Shown one piece after another: positions 14,550 through 22,635 of a stretch of DNA of 28,157 nt. The stretch is from Bacteroidales bacterium. GTDB taxonomy: Bacteria; Bacteroidota; Bacteroidia; Bacteroidales; P3. The position numbers and the translations under genes are program-made. Under the pieces are notes generated by a model. The model was not told the origin of the DNA, searched no databases, and saw only the letters and a list, made by a program, of their open reading frames with translations. Position 1 is the first letter of the stretch; each line of letters begins with the position of its first letter. The DNA is taken from contig CAAGNU010000151.1 of NCBI GenBank assembly GCA_900771365.1, positions 1 through 28,157 on the forward strand, given 5' to 3'.

Positions 14550-14613
14550 CCGTCGCTAAGGGATTGACTAATCCTTAGTGGTTTGTATGTAAATAATTAA
14601 AATTGATAACCTT

Positions 14614-15321
14614 ATGAAGAGAGTGATGTATTTTGCTATGGTTGCATCGCTGCTGTTTTTTGCGGGATGCGAGAGAAAAACGAACGTTCCTTCGGGCAAT
14701 GGACTATTCACGGTGTCGAAGGATGGGCGTCAGGTGCGCTTTGCCTCGGGCAATCTGGTGTATGACGGCATCAATGGCTATCGTTTTGCCGCGCACCAGT
14801 ATGACTACGGCGGACTTTTCGGCTGGGGGACGGGGAGCAACCCGACGCTCACTTCGACCGACTGGGAGGACTACCCCACGTTTGACGACTGGGGGAATTA
14901 TATTGCTGGCGGGTGGCGCACGCTGACGAGGGATGAATGGTGCTATGTGATATGGGATAGGGCCAGTGCTTCTGCTAAGTGCGGGGTTGCCACGGTGTGC
15001 GGGGTGCCTGGGATGGTGCTGCTGCCAGACAACTGGAGCGGCGGGACGTTCCACGCAGCTTTTAATGGCTGGGGCACGAATGTGTATGACGCCTCCTCGT
15101 GGTCGGACATGGAGGATGCCGGTGCGGTGTTCTTGCCTGCCGCGGGCAGCCGCTACGGCACGGGGTTGCTCAATGTTGACGCGAGCGGCCTCTATTGGTC
15201 GTCCACTCCGGACGGCGAGTACAACGCGTACATCGTGGGCTTCTACGACTACGACGAGAACTACTACGACGGCGGCTATCGGAGCTACGGGCATTCTGTC
15301 CGGCTTGTTCAGGATTATTAA
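14614..15321 (+). CDS. FISUMP-domain (Fibrobacter major paralogous domain-like) lipoprotein
   Basis: A 235-aa surface or periplasmic lipoprotein. The signal peptide ends FFAGC with C19 as the lipidated residue. The mature part shows the pattern of this Bacteroidota/Fibrobacteres family: an N-terminal KDGRQVRFASGNLVY, a middle WRTLTRDEW (choosing a conserved Trp/Glu site), LLPDNWSGG, and the C-terminal GLYWSSTPDGEYNAYIVGF followed by YGHSVRLVQDY. The WSST...SVRLV signature is characteristic. The fold in known relatives is C-type-lectin-like, so carbohydrate or protein binding is plausible but not shown. The gene stands alone between its own promoter and a downstream structured region. A run of Tyr/Asp (DYDENYYDGGYRSYG) replaces the usual loop before the last strand. 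Confidence 0.8.
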   Translation: MKRVMYFAMVASLLFFAGCERKTNVPSGNGLFTVSKDGRQVRFASGNLVYDGINGYRFAAHQYDYGGLFGWGTGSNPTLTSTDWEDYPTFDDWGNYIAGGWRTLTRDEWCYVIWDRASASAKCGVATVCGVPGMVLLPDNWSGGTFHAAFNGWGTNVYDASSWSDMEDAGAVFLPAAGSRYGTGLLNVDASGLYWSSTPDGEYNAYIVGFYDYDENYYDGGYRSYGHSVRLVQDY

Positions 15322-15335
15322 AATATTTAATTATT

Positions 15336-15420
15336 GTCGGGCAATCCCGAAGGGTTGCCCGACGTGCCCGACGGCGACATTGCTTGTCGCTCGGCAGAGA
15401 TAGAGCGAGCTCTATTTCTG
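15336..15420 (+). ncRNA. Three contiguous hairpins, candidate structured RNA
   Basis: Three stem-loops lie back to back downstream of the lipoprotein gene. First: GTCGGGCAA(T)CCC with GGGTTGCCCGAC, loop GAA (15336-15363). Second: CCGA-cg-GCGACA with TGTCGC-TCGG (15368-15394). Third: CAGAGATAGAG with CTCTATTTCTG, loop CGAG (15395-15420), 11 pairs including one G-T. A terminator follows at 15464-15492. They could be part of the mRNA 3' end, a separate small RNA, or a DNA-level palindromic element. No family is recognised and no internal promoter is obvious. Confidence 0.45.
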
Positions 15421-15463
15421 CTCTTGCTGGTGCAATGGGACCCGACTGCGATTTCTAATGTTG

Positions 15464-15492
15464 GCCCGGGCTTTATGCCTGGGCTTTTTTTT
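15464..15492 (+). terminator. Terminator downstream of the FISUMP gene and hairpin cluster
   Basis: GCCCGGGC (15464-15471) pairs with GCCTGGGC (15477-15484), one G-T pair, loop TTTAT, followed by eight T. Confidence 0.9.
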
Positions 15493-15507
15493 ATTGAGAA
15501 TTGAGGC

Positions 15508-15550
15508 GGGGGGGCGATGGATGGGGCTGATGGGGCTAATGGGGCGGGGG
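15508..15550 (+). repeat. G-quadruplex-forming motif in a G-rich spacer
   Basis: Four G tracts of at least four are separated by short loops: GGGG (15523-15526), CTGAT, GGGG (15532-15535), CTAAT, GGGG (15541-15544), C, GGGGG (15546-15550). A further seven-G run sits at 15508-15514. The motif arises from a tandem unit of the type GATGGGGCT. It lies 64 nt upstream of the next start codon, on the coding strand, so it could form in DNA or in RNA. Confidence 0.7.
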
Positions 15551-15613
15551 ATGATGAGAGGGAAATGTTTACGGGGCGGGCAATAAAGCGGTGGGTGCTG
15601 CGTTATAGGGATT

Positions 15614-16459
15614 ATGACAGACAACAACACTATCACCCCCAACCCCATCCCCGACTCGCAGCACGAGGAGGTCCTTTCGCCCGAGGTGGCAGAGGCTATG
15701 GGCATCAGCCAGCCCGCCTTCGAAGAGGTGCAGAACATTGTGGGCCGCATGCCCACCGTGCAGGAACTCAGCACCCTCCTCGCCATGTGGGAGGCCAACG
15801 GCCGCCAGCAGAGCCTCTACGGCTGGCTCAAAGGCCAGCACCACCTCGTGGAGCGCCACGAGTATCTCTATACGGGCGATGATGAGGAGCATAAGAGCAT
15901 CCGCGAGCCGCGCGTCAAGGATTGTATTGCCCTGGCGCACGAGGTGGTCTCGCAGCTCCCGCAGGGGCAGGGCGGGGGAGAGACCTTCCAGCGCGGGGAG
16001 CTCATCTACATGGTGGGCAACGTGAGCACCGAGTTCCTCGACTCGGAGTATGCCCGCCGCTGCCTCCACATAGTCGATAACCCCATGAAGATGACCACCG
16101 TGGAGGAGGATGTCGAGTATCTCGAACTCATCCTCTCCAGCCTCAAAGAGGGCGGGGTGGTGAGCCTGATGCGGCCCGTGGGCGAGGGCGGCCTCTTCGC
16201 CTCCCTCGTGCAGTGCGGCAGGCACAATGCCGGCTTCGACATACTCACCTGCCGCGAGATACGCCTCGACGCATTCCTCTTCGGCGAGGAGCGGGGACGC
16301 TATGTGGTATCGCTGCCCGAGAGGCAGGACGACTTCTTCCTCCTGAAGATGGACGAGGCAAGGGTCAACTGCTGCTTCCTGGGCCACGTCACCAAAGGCC
16401 GCGTGCTGGTGGACGACATGGACTTCGGCCCCCTCGACGACTTCCTCCCGCACCCTTAG
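15614..16459 (+). CDS. AIR-synthase/PurL C-terminal-domain-like protein
   Basis: A 281-aa soluble protein. The second half resembles the C-terminal domain of the PurM/PurL (AIR synthase) superfamily: GEGGLFASLVQCGRHNAGFDI (about 190-210) and LFGEERGRYVVSL (222-234), corresponding to the LFxExxGRxVVxV strand of that fold, and a closing FLGHVTKGRV. No ATP-binding N-terminal PurM domain or glutaminase domain is present, so it cannot be a complete formylglycinamide ribonucleotide synthase. The first 110 residues are helical (GRMPTVQELSTLLAMWEANG, then SLYGWLKGQHHLVERHEYLY) and unknown to me. No consensus promoter was found before it; AGGG at 15607-15610 is a weak ribosome-binding site. The functional link to purines is inference from fold only. 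Confidence 0.6.
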   Translation: MTDNNTITPNPIPDSQHEEVLSPEVAEAMGISQPAFEEVQNIVGRMPTVQELSTLLAMWEANGRQQSLYGWLKGQHHLVERHEYLYTGDDEEHKSIREPRVKDCIALAHEVVSQLPQGQGGGETFQRGELIYMVGNVSTEFLDSEYARRCLHIVDNPMKMTTVEEDVEYLELILSSLKEGGVVSLMRPVGEGGLFASLVQCGRHNAGFDILTCREIRLDAFLFGEERGRYVVSLPERQDDFFLLKMDEARVNCCFLGHVTKGRVLVDDMDFGPLDDFLPHP

Positions 16460-16490
16460 ACCCCTCAATCGCTCTATTCGTGAAGCCGAA

Positions 16491-16522
16491 TTTGCACATA
16501 TCAAAAATAATTCGTATCTTTG
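16491..16522 (+). promoter_or_regulatory. Promoter of the TPR gene
   Basis: TTTG at 16491-16494, a 20-nt spacer and TATCTTTG at 16515-16522. The transcript would begin near 16529, leaving a leader of about 130 nt. Confidence 0.85.
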
Positions 16523-16528
16523 CATCTT

Positions 16529-16661
16529 GAAAATAACGCGGCTCGGCAGATGAGGTATGCCGCAAGTAATTGATAGATAGGGGACAGCGTCCGCCGTGCG
16601 CGGTCTTTCCCCTCGTGCGACAGCCTGTGCAGAGCCCTATATTTAGAAATATTGACAGATT
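16529..16661 (+). promoter_or_regulatory. Long GC-rich 5' leader of the TPR gene, possibly structured
   Basis: In contrast to most leaders here, this one is GC-rich. Possible stems are GCGGC (16539-16543)/GCCGC (16559-16563), GGGGA/TCCCC around GCGTCCGCCGTGCGCGG (about 16579-16613), and an outer GGCTC/GAGCC pairing between the start and the end of the leader. No known riboswitch core is recognised. It may simply be an untranslated leader. Confidence 0.3.
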
Positions 16662-17282
16662 ATGGATATACTGAAAGAATTGGACACCACCAGCATGATG
16701 GACGTTATAGAGAGCCAGTTGGCACGCCTCCTCAGCGAGGGCAACGCCGATATGATGCGCCTCCAGAAGGAGGTGGAGCACGACCCCAAGGACCCCACGA
16801 TGTGGTTCGACCTCGGCGTGGCCACCAACCAGGCAGGTCTGCAATATGGTGCGCTCCTTGTTGAAAAAGCCAAACTCGAAAGCCCCCTCCCCGAAGAATC
16901 GGAAGAGGATGACGCGCCTTCGGATGAAAAGACGGAGTGCTCTCCCTGCTCCCATCAGGACGGCTGCCCTGCTCAGGCAGAGGAGGCTATCGAGGTGGAC
17001 CTGGCACCCGCCATGCCACTCTTCGAACGCTCGGTGGAATGCTTTAAAAAAGTGCTCGAGCTCGAGCCCGACTACTACGGATGCTATACCCAGATGGGCA
17101 CTGTGTATGCCAACATGAAGCGTCTTGACGAGGCTGTGGAATGCTTCAAAAAAGCCCTCGAAGACGACGATGAGGACTTCTCGTCAGTCTATTTCCTCGC
17201 CTGCGCCTATCGTGACCTTGGCAACACTGAGCTGGCCGAGCAGCTCTTCAAACGTGCCGAAGAACTCAGCGCAGAGGAGTAA
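16662..17282 (+). CDS. Tetratricopeptide-repeat protein
   Basis: A 206-aa cytoplasmic protein (no signal peptide or membrane segment). An N-terminal TPR-like unit (about 40-70, DPKDPTMWFDLGVATNQAG) is separated by an acidic insert with a CSPCSHQDGC cysteine cluster (about 78-108) from two clear TPR units at about 120-155 (FERSVECFKKVLELEPDYYG) and 156-190 (AVECFKKALEDDDEDFSSVY), with a third partial unit at the end (AEQLFKRAEELS). TPRs mediate protein-protein contact; the partner is unknown. The four cysteines in the insert (CxxC and further) could bind metal, but spacing is irregular. It has its own promoter. The stop is followed directly by four AGAATTG repeats. Confidence 0.85.
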   Translation: MDILKELDTTSMMDVIESQLARLLSEGNADMMRLQKEVEHDPKDPTMWFDLGVATNQAGLQYGALLVEKAKLESPLPEESEEDDAPSDEKTECSPCSHQDGCPAQAEEAIEVDLAPAMPLFERSVECFKKVLELEPDYYGCYTQMGTVYANMKRLDEAVECFKKALEDDDEDFSSVYFLACAYRDLGNTELAEQLFKRAEELSAEE

Positions 17283-17309
17283 GAATTGAGAATTGAGAAT
17301 TGAGAATTG
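17282..17309 (+). repeat. Four perfect 7-bp tandem repeats (AGAATTG)
   Basis: AGAATTG occurs four times in a row starting at the last base of the TPR stop codon. Similar low-complexity units occur in other spacers of the window (1700-1730, 3930-4020, 17340-17375). No function is apparent. Confidence 0.9.
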
Positions 17310-17397
17310 GCTGGCGCGGTGTGTATTGCCTGCCCACAGTTCACCGCTCACAGTTCACAATTCACAGATCACAGAAACAAACTAAATACAGCATATT

Positions 17398-18096
17398 ATG
17401 GAACAAACAAGATCTTTATCGGTCTTCTCTGGAAGAAAAGAAGAACGGCTCAACTCCGGCTTGGTTGACACAATCAGCAGCCGCAAATACAATGTCATTA
17501 TGTGCCTCACCCTTATGTGGGGCTTCCTCGTAAATGCCGTGATGGTGGAATACCTCTCCGTGCCCGTCATGGGGCTTGTGGCCAAAATGGGCGGGTTGGG
17601 ATTCTTCCTCGCCTATCTGGCTTGCGCCATCGTCGGCATCGTGATGAGCGCTAAGTCGAGCAACCCTGTGGTCAGCTTTATCGGCTATAACCTCTTGGTG
17701 CTTCCCATGGGCGTGGTGCTCTGCTGCCTGATACCGGGCCTGCCCGCAGCAATCGTCACCAAAGCGCTGCTGCTCACGGGCATTGTGACCGCCACCATGA
17801 CGCTCCTCGGCTTCGTCAAGCCCGAAATCTTTATCGGCCTGGGGCGCACGCTCTTCATCGCACTGATAGTAGGCATCATCGCCGAGCTCATCGCCACCTT
17901 TGCTTTCCACTACACGGGCGCCGCCTTTGACTGGCTCTTTGTCATCCTCTTCTCGGGCTATATTGGCTACGACGTGGCACGCTCGCAAGCTTATCCCAAA
18001 ACCGTGGACAACGCCGTGGATTGTGCCCTCGACATCTACCTCGACATCATCTATATTTTTATCCGTCTGCTATCCATCCTCTCTCGCGAGAACTGA
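17398..18096 (+). CDS. Bax inhibitor-1 (BI-1/YccA-like) family membrane protein
   Basis: A 232-aa inner-membrane protein with a short polar N-terminus (1-30) and seven hydrophobic segments at about 31-50, 66-84, 90-112, 118-138, 148-170, 177-193 and 214-229. The C-terminal signature of bacterial BI-1 homologues is clear: LFSGYIGYDVARSQ followed by DNAVDCALDIYLDIIYIFIRLL. The paired aspartates in this region form the pH-sensing site in the structurally studied bacterial homologue (family knowledge). The physiological role in bacteria is unsettled; membrane protein quality control or calcium leak have been proposed for the family. It lies 115 nt after the TPR gene, across filler repeats, and no separate promoter is obvious, so it may be co-transcribed. 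Confidence 0.9.
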   Translation: MEQTRSLSVFSGRKEERLNSGLVDTISSRKYNVIMCLTLMWGFLVNAVMVEYLSVPVMGLVAKMGGLGFFLAYLACAIVGIVMSAKSSNPVVSFIGYNLLVLPMGVVLCCLIPGLPAAIVTKALLLTGIVTATMTLLGFVKPEIFIGLGRTLFIALIVGIIAELIATFAFHYTGAAFDWLFVILFSGYIGYDVARSQAYPKTVDNAVDCALDIYLDIIYIFIRLLSILSREN

Positions 18097-18184
18097 GCAG
18101 ATGAGTGAATGGTGAATTGTGAGTAGAGAATGGTGAATAGTCACTTTTTTTTACGCAAAAGCCCATTATGTCAATAATTTTGTG

Positions 18185-18192
18185 TATATTTG
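18185..18192 (+). promoter_or_regulatory. Promoter -7 element of the mutase gene
   Basis: TATATTTG followed by CAATTC, 43 nt upstream of the start at 18235. No TTTG lies 19-20 nt upstream. Confidence 0.6.
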
Positions 18193-18234
18193 CAATTCAT
18201 TGTAGTGTGTAAATAATAATATAAAATATTGATA

Positions 18235-20388
<2,154 letters not shown>

Positions 20389-20433
20389 GTATAATGTAGT
20401 CATAAAAGATTATAGTAACGTAAAGACAGAGAA

Positions 20434-20460
20434 GGTCAGGCATAACGCCTGGCCTTTTCT
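20434..20460 (+). terminator. Terminator after the mutase gene
   Basis: GGTCAGGC (20434-20441) pairs with GCCTGGCC (20447-20454), one G-T pair, loop ATAAC, followed by TTTTCT; flanking AGAA/TTCT can extend the stem. Confidence 0.88.
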
Positions 20461-20648
20461 GCTCTGCAAGTATCACTTGTGAGGTCATGTTTTTGTATGA
20501 TTGTTTTGGGGTAGAATGAGAGCAAAGCAGGGTCACATGACCAAAATAAGTAGTACATTTTGGCGCTATGGCATCCGTTCTAATAGGTGGTCAAAATATT
20601 TTTTGACAAAAAAATGTAAATAATATTCGCTATATCAGAAAAAATGTG

Positions 20649-20656
20649 TATCTTTG
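20649..20656 (+). promoter_or_regulatory. Promoter -7 element of the YceD-L32 operon
   Basis: TATCTTTG followed by CAAACTC, 21 nt before the start codon at 20678, giving a very short leader. No -33 TTTG at the expected distance. The preceding spacer 20461-20648 shows only an interrupted palindrome GGTCA-CA-TGACC near 20532 and no gene. Confidence 0.75.
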
Positions 20657-20677
20657 CAAACTCAATAGAATGCGAAA

Positions 20678-21220
20678 ATGACCAGTGAAAATAGTACAAT
20701 TGTGCAGTTTAGTGGCTTGAAGTCAGGTAGATACGAGTATGGTTACGTGCTAGATAATACCTTTTTTGAAAGGTATGAAAATGAAGAATTACGCGATGGG
20801 AAGGTCATTTTTCACGTCATTCTGGAACGCCGCGAGCGCATGTTGCTCTTCACTTTCACGTTCGAAGGAACGGTGAAATCAATATGCGACCGCTGCTTAG
20901 GCGAAATCGAAGTGCCGGTGAAGGGCGAAGAGACTCTTTGCGTCAAATTCAGCGATACAGAGGAAAGCGACGACGAAAATGTAGTCTTCCTCCCCGAAAA
21001 TGCCTACCAGATTGACTTGGCTCAGTGGATGTATGAGTATGTGGCTGTCAGTATGCCGATGCAACGTCTCCATCCCGAAGGCCAATGCGATGAAGAGATG
21101 CTTAAATATATCTCTGAAGAGCGTGAAGAGAGCGACGACACCGAGATTAGAGAGTTGGAAGACGGTGAGGTTGATCCTCGATGGGCGGTACTCAAAAACT
21201 TATTAGAAAATAACAAATAA
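20678..21220 (+). CDS. DUF177 (YceD-like) protein, 23S rRNA accumulation factor family
   Basis: A 180-aa cytoplasmic protein of the YceD/DUF177 family, whose members in other bacteria and plants are needed for normal 23S rRNA levels. Recognisable features are C70-D-R-C73 (SICDRCLGEIEVPVKGEE), the acidic stretch after it (FSDTEESDDENVVFLPENAYQIDL), the P-[ML]-QRLHPEG position and the C-terminal VDPRWAVLKNLL. The position immediately upstream of rpmF is the classic family context and supports the call. The linker between genes is 12 nt, so both are translated from one mRNA. Confidence 0.92.
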   Translation: MTSENSTIVQFSGLKSGRYEYGYVLDNTFFERYENEELRDGKVIFHVILERRERMLLFTFTFEGTVKSICDRCLGEIEVPVKGEETLCVKFSDTEESDDENVVFLPENAYQIDLAQWMYEYVAVSMPMQRLHPEGQCDEEMLKYISEEREESDDTEIRELEDGEVDPRWAVLKNLLENNK

Positions 21221-21232
21221 AATAATAATAAT

Positions 21233-21418
21233 ATGCCACATCCAAAACACAGATTCTCGCAGACAAGAACTGCTAAGAGAAGAACGCACGACAGCCTGGA
21301 GAAAGCACAGCTCACCACTTGTAGCAACTGCGGTGCTCCGGTTATGTATCACCATGTATGTCCCGAATGCGGATACTACAGAGGTAAATTAGCCATCGAA
21401 AAGAACACCGAGGAATAA
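21233..21418 (+). CDS. rpmF: 50S ribosomal protein L32
   Basis: A 61-aa basic ribosomal protein. The N-terminal MPHPKHRFSQTRTAKRRTHD is typical of Bacteroidota L32 and lacks only the common VPK opening. Zinc ligands are intact: C30xxC33 and C43xxC46 (CSNCG and CPECG), so this is the zinc-binding (C+) form rather than the zinc-free paralogue. It follows the YceD gene by 12 nt and precedes a strong terminator. Confidence 0.98.
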   Translation: MPHPKHRFSQTRTAKRRTHDSLEKAQLTTCSNCGAPVMYHHVCPECGYYRGKLAIEKNTEE

Positions 21419-21447
21419 ACCCCTCTGCTGTTTCAGGCTATCAACAA

Positions 21448-21484
21448 AAGAACGGCTTTCCTTCGGGACAGCCGTTCTTTCTTT
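21448..21484. terminator. Bidirectional terminator after rpmF
   Basis: AAAGAACGGCT (21448-21458) pairs with AGCCGTTCTTT (21471-21481), with an inner TCC/GGA extension around a TTC loop. T-rich sequence on the right and A-rich on the left suggest use also by the convergent OmpA-type gene ending at 21541. Confidence 0.88.
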
Positions 21485-21540
21485 GTCTTTATGTAATTGT
21501 CGGGGAACAGTATTGCTTTGGGCTTTTTCGTGTGGTGGGG

Positions 21541-22506
21541 TTAGTTGTCTAAAGAGATGATAATCTCTGTGCGCCGGTTGAGGGCTTGGTTTGTGGGGCT
21601 GCTGTTGGGTGCCTTGGGCGTGTATTCTCCGTGGCCGACAGCCTCAATCTTGGCAGCGTTGAGCTTGGCTCCCTCTCGGAGCAGCATCTTTACGATTGTG
21701 GTGGCGTGCATCACGCTGAAATCCCAGTTATCCTTGACCCATGCAGTGGGAGGGCATGGAGTATTGTCGGTATGGCTTACGACCTTAATAGTAAGGTCGG
21801 GGCGGCTTTCAAGCACTTTTGCGAGTTTCCGCAGCACCTCGAGACCTTGCATTTTGAGCGACCAGTTGCCTTCGTCAAACATCAAGTTGTCGGACAAGGT
21901 GATATATATCTTCCCTTTGCTTGCTTCAATATTCACATCTTTGTCGGCATAGCCTTTCAGCGTATTGGAAAGAGTGTTGCCGACTGCCTCAATCTCCTGT
22001 TCGCGATATTGGCTGTTTTGGTTGAGGATTTCCTCGTCTTGTTCGAGGAGCGTCTGATGCGCTTCCAGCTCTTGTTGGCGTTCGAGGAAAAGTTGCTCCT
22101 TCTCAGCGAAGGCACGCTCTTTCTCGGCAATCTCACGGTTGCGCTGCTCCAGAAGGTTGTTGACCTTGGTGAGGTCTCGGTTTTTGCTTGTGAGCTGCTG
22201 CATGTAGTTCTCCACTGTGGTGTCGTAATGCAGCTGTAGGGCGGCGTAGGAGCGGTTGAGGGTGCGCACGGTGGCTTCGCATTCCTGCTGTGCCACGGAG
22301 ATGTCGTTCAGGGACATGGTCATGTTTTGATTCTGCCGCACAAGCTCGGCATTCTCTTCACGCAGTTCTTGCGCCTCCTGTTTGGCGAGGCCGCACTCCT
22401 TGGTGGACTGCGAATATTGTGATTGGAGGTTTTCGTACATTCGCATAGAGACGCATGATGTGAGCGTCAAAATGGCGAGTGAGAGGATGAGTGTTTTCTT
22501 AATCAT
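21541..22506 (-). CDS. OmpA-family lipoprotein with long coiled coil
   Basis: A 321-aa envelope lipoprotein. Signal peptide 1-17 ends LTSC with C18 lipidated. Residues 25-175 form a charged coiled coil (for example EKERAFAEKEQLFLERQQE) able to span the periplasm. Residues 195-320 are an OmpA/MotB-type peptidoglycan-binding domain: TIKVVSHTDNTP with D247, then IEAVGHGEYTPKAPN and NQALNRRTEIIIS with R311/R312, the residues that bind diaminopimelate in this family. It probably tethers the outer membrane to the cell wall. The 5' end faces the ClC gene; 129 nt separate the two starts. No consensus minus-strand promoter was found. Confidence 0.92.
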   Translation of the reverse strand: MIKKTLILSLAILTLTSCVSMRMYENLQSQYSQSTKECGLAKQEAQELREENAELVRQNQNMTMSLNDISVAQQECEATVRTLNRSYAALQLHYDTTVENYMQQLTSKNRDLTKVNNLLEQRNREIAEKERAFAEKEQLFLERQQELEAHQTLLEQDEEILNQNSQYREQEIEAVGNTLSNTLKGYADKDVNIEASKGKIYITLSDNLMFDEGNWSLKMQGLEVLRKLAKVLESRPDLTIKVVSHTDNTPCPPTAWVKDNWDFSVMHATTIVKMLLREGAKLNAAKIEAVGHGEYTPKAPNSSPTNQALNRRTEIIISLDN

Positions 22507-22607
22507 GAGGGCAAAAGATTTATTATGGGGAAATGTTGCAGCAGGGTGCTCGTGTGCTATTTTTCCCGAAAAAACTTATAATTATAACGAAAATAAAAAA
22601 AAAATCG

Positions 22608-22615
22608 TATCTTTG
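22608..22615 (+). promoter_or_regulatory. Promoter -7 element of the ClC gene
   Basis: TATCTTTG followed by CCATTC, 20 nt before the ATG at 22636. Upstream are A-tracts without a TTTG. Confidence 0.75.
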
Positions 22616-22635
22616 CCATTCAACTTTTTTGTAAA

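Larger units (their letters stand above)
13668..14613. other. 946-nt gene-free region containing an inverted-repeat element
   Basis: No credible protein gene is present; a 151-codon minus-strand frame (13841-14296) lacks a recognisable domain and reads through repeats. The region holds, in order: the VWA gene upstream DNA (13668-13810), a segment bounded by inverted repeats (13811-14440), three 11-bp tandem repeats (14087-14119), a diverged copy of the AT-rich repeat (14296-14380), and the promoter and leader of the next gene (14519-14613). Confidence 0.6.

Noticed and set aside
17282..17309. Short tandem repeats considered as a CRISPR array
   Set aside because: Units are 7 bp with no spacers; the same holds for the 11-, 12-, 15- and 18-bp repeats elsewhere. 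No cas gene is present.
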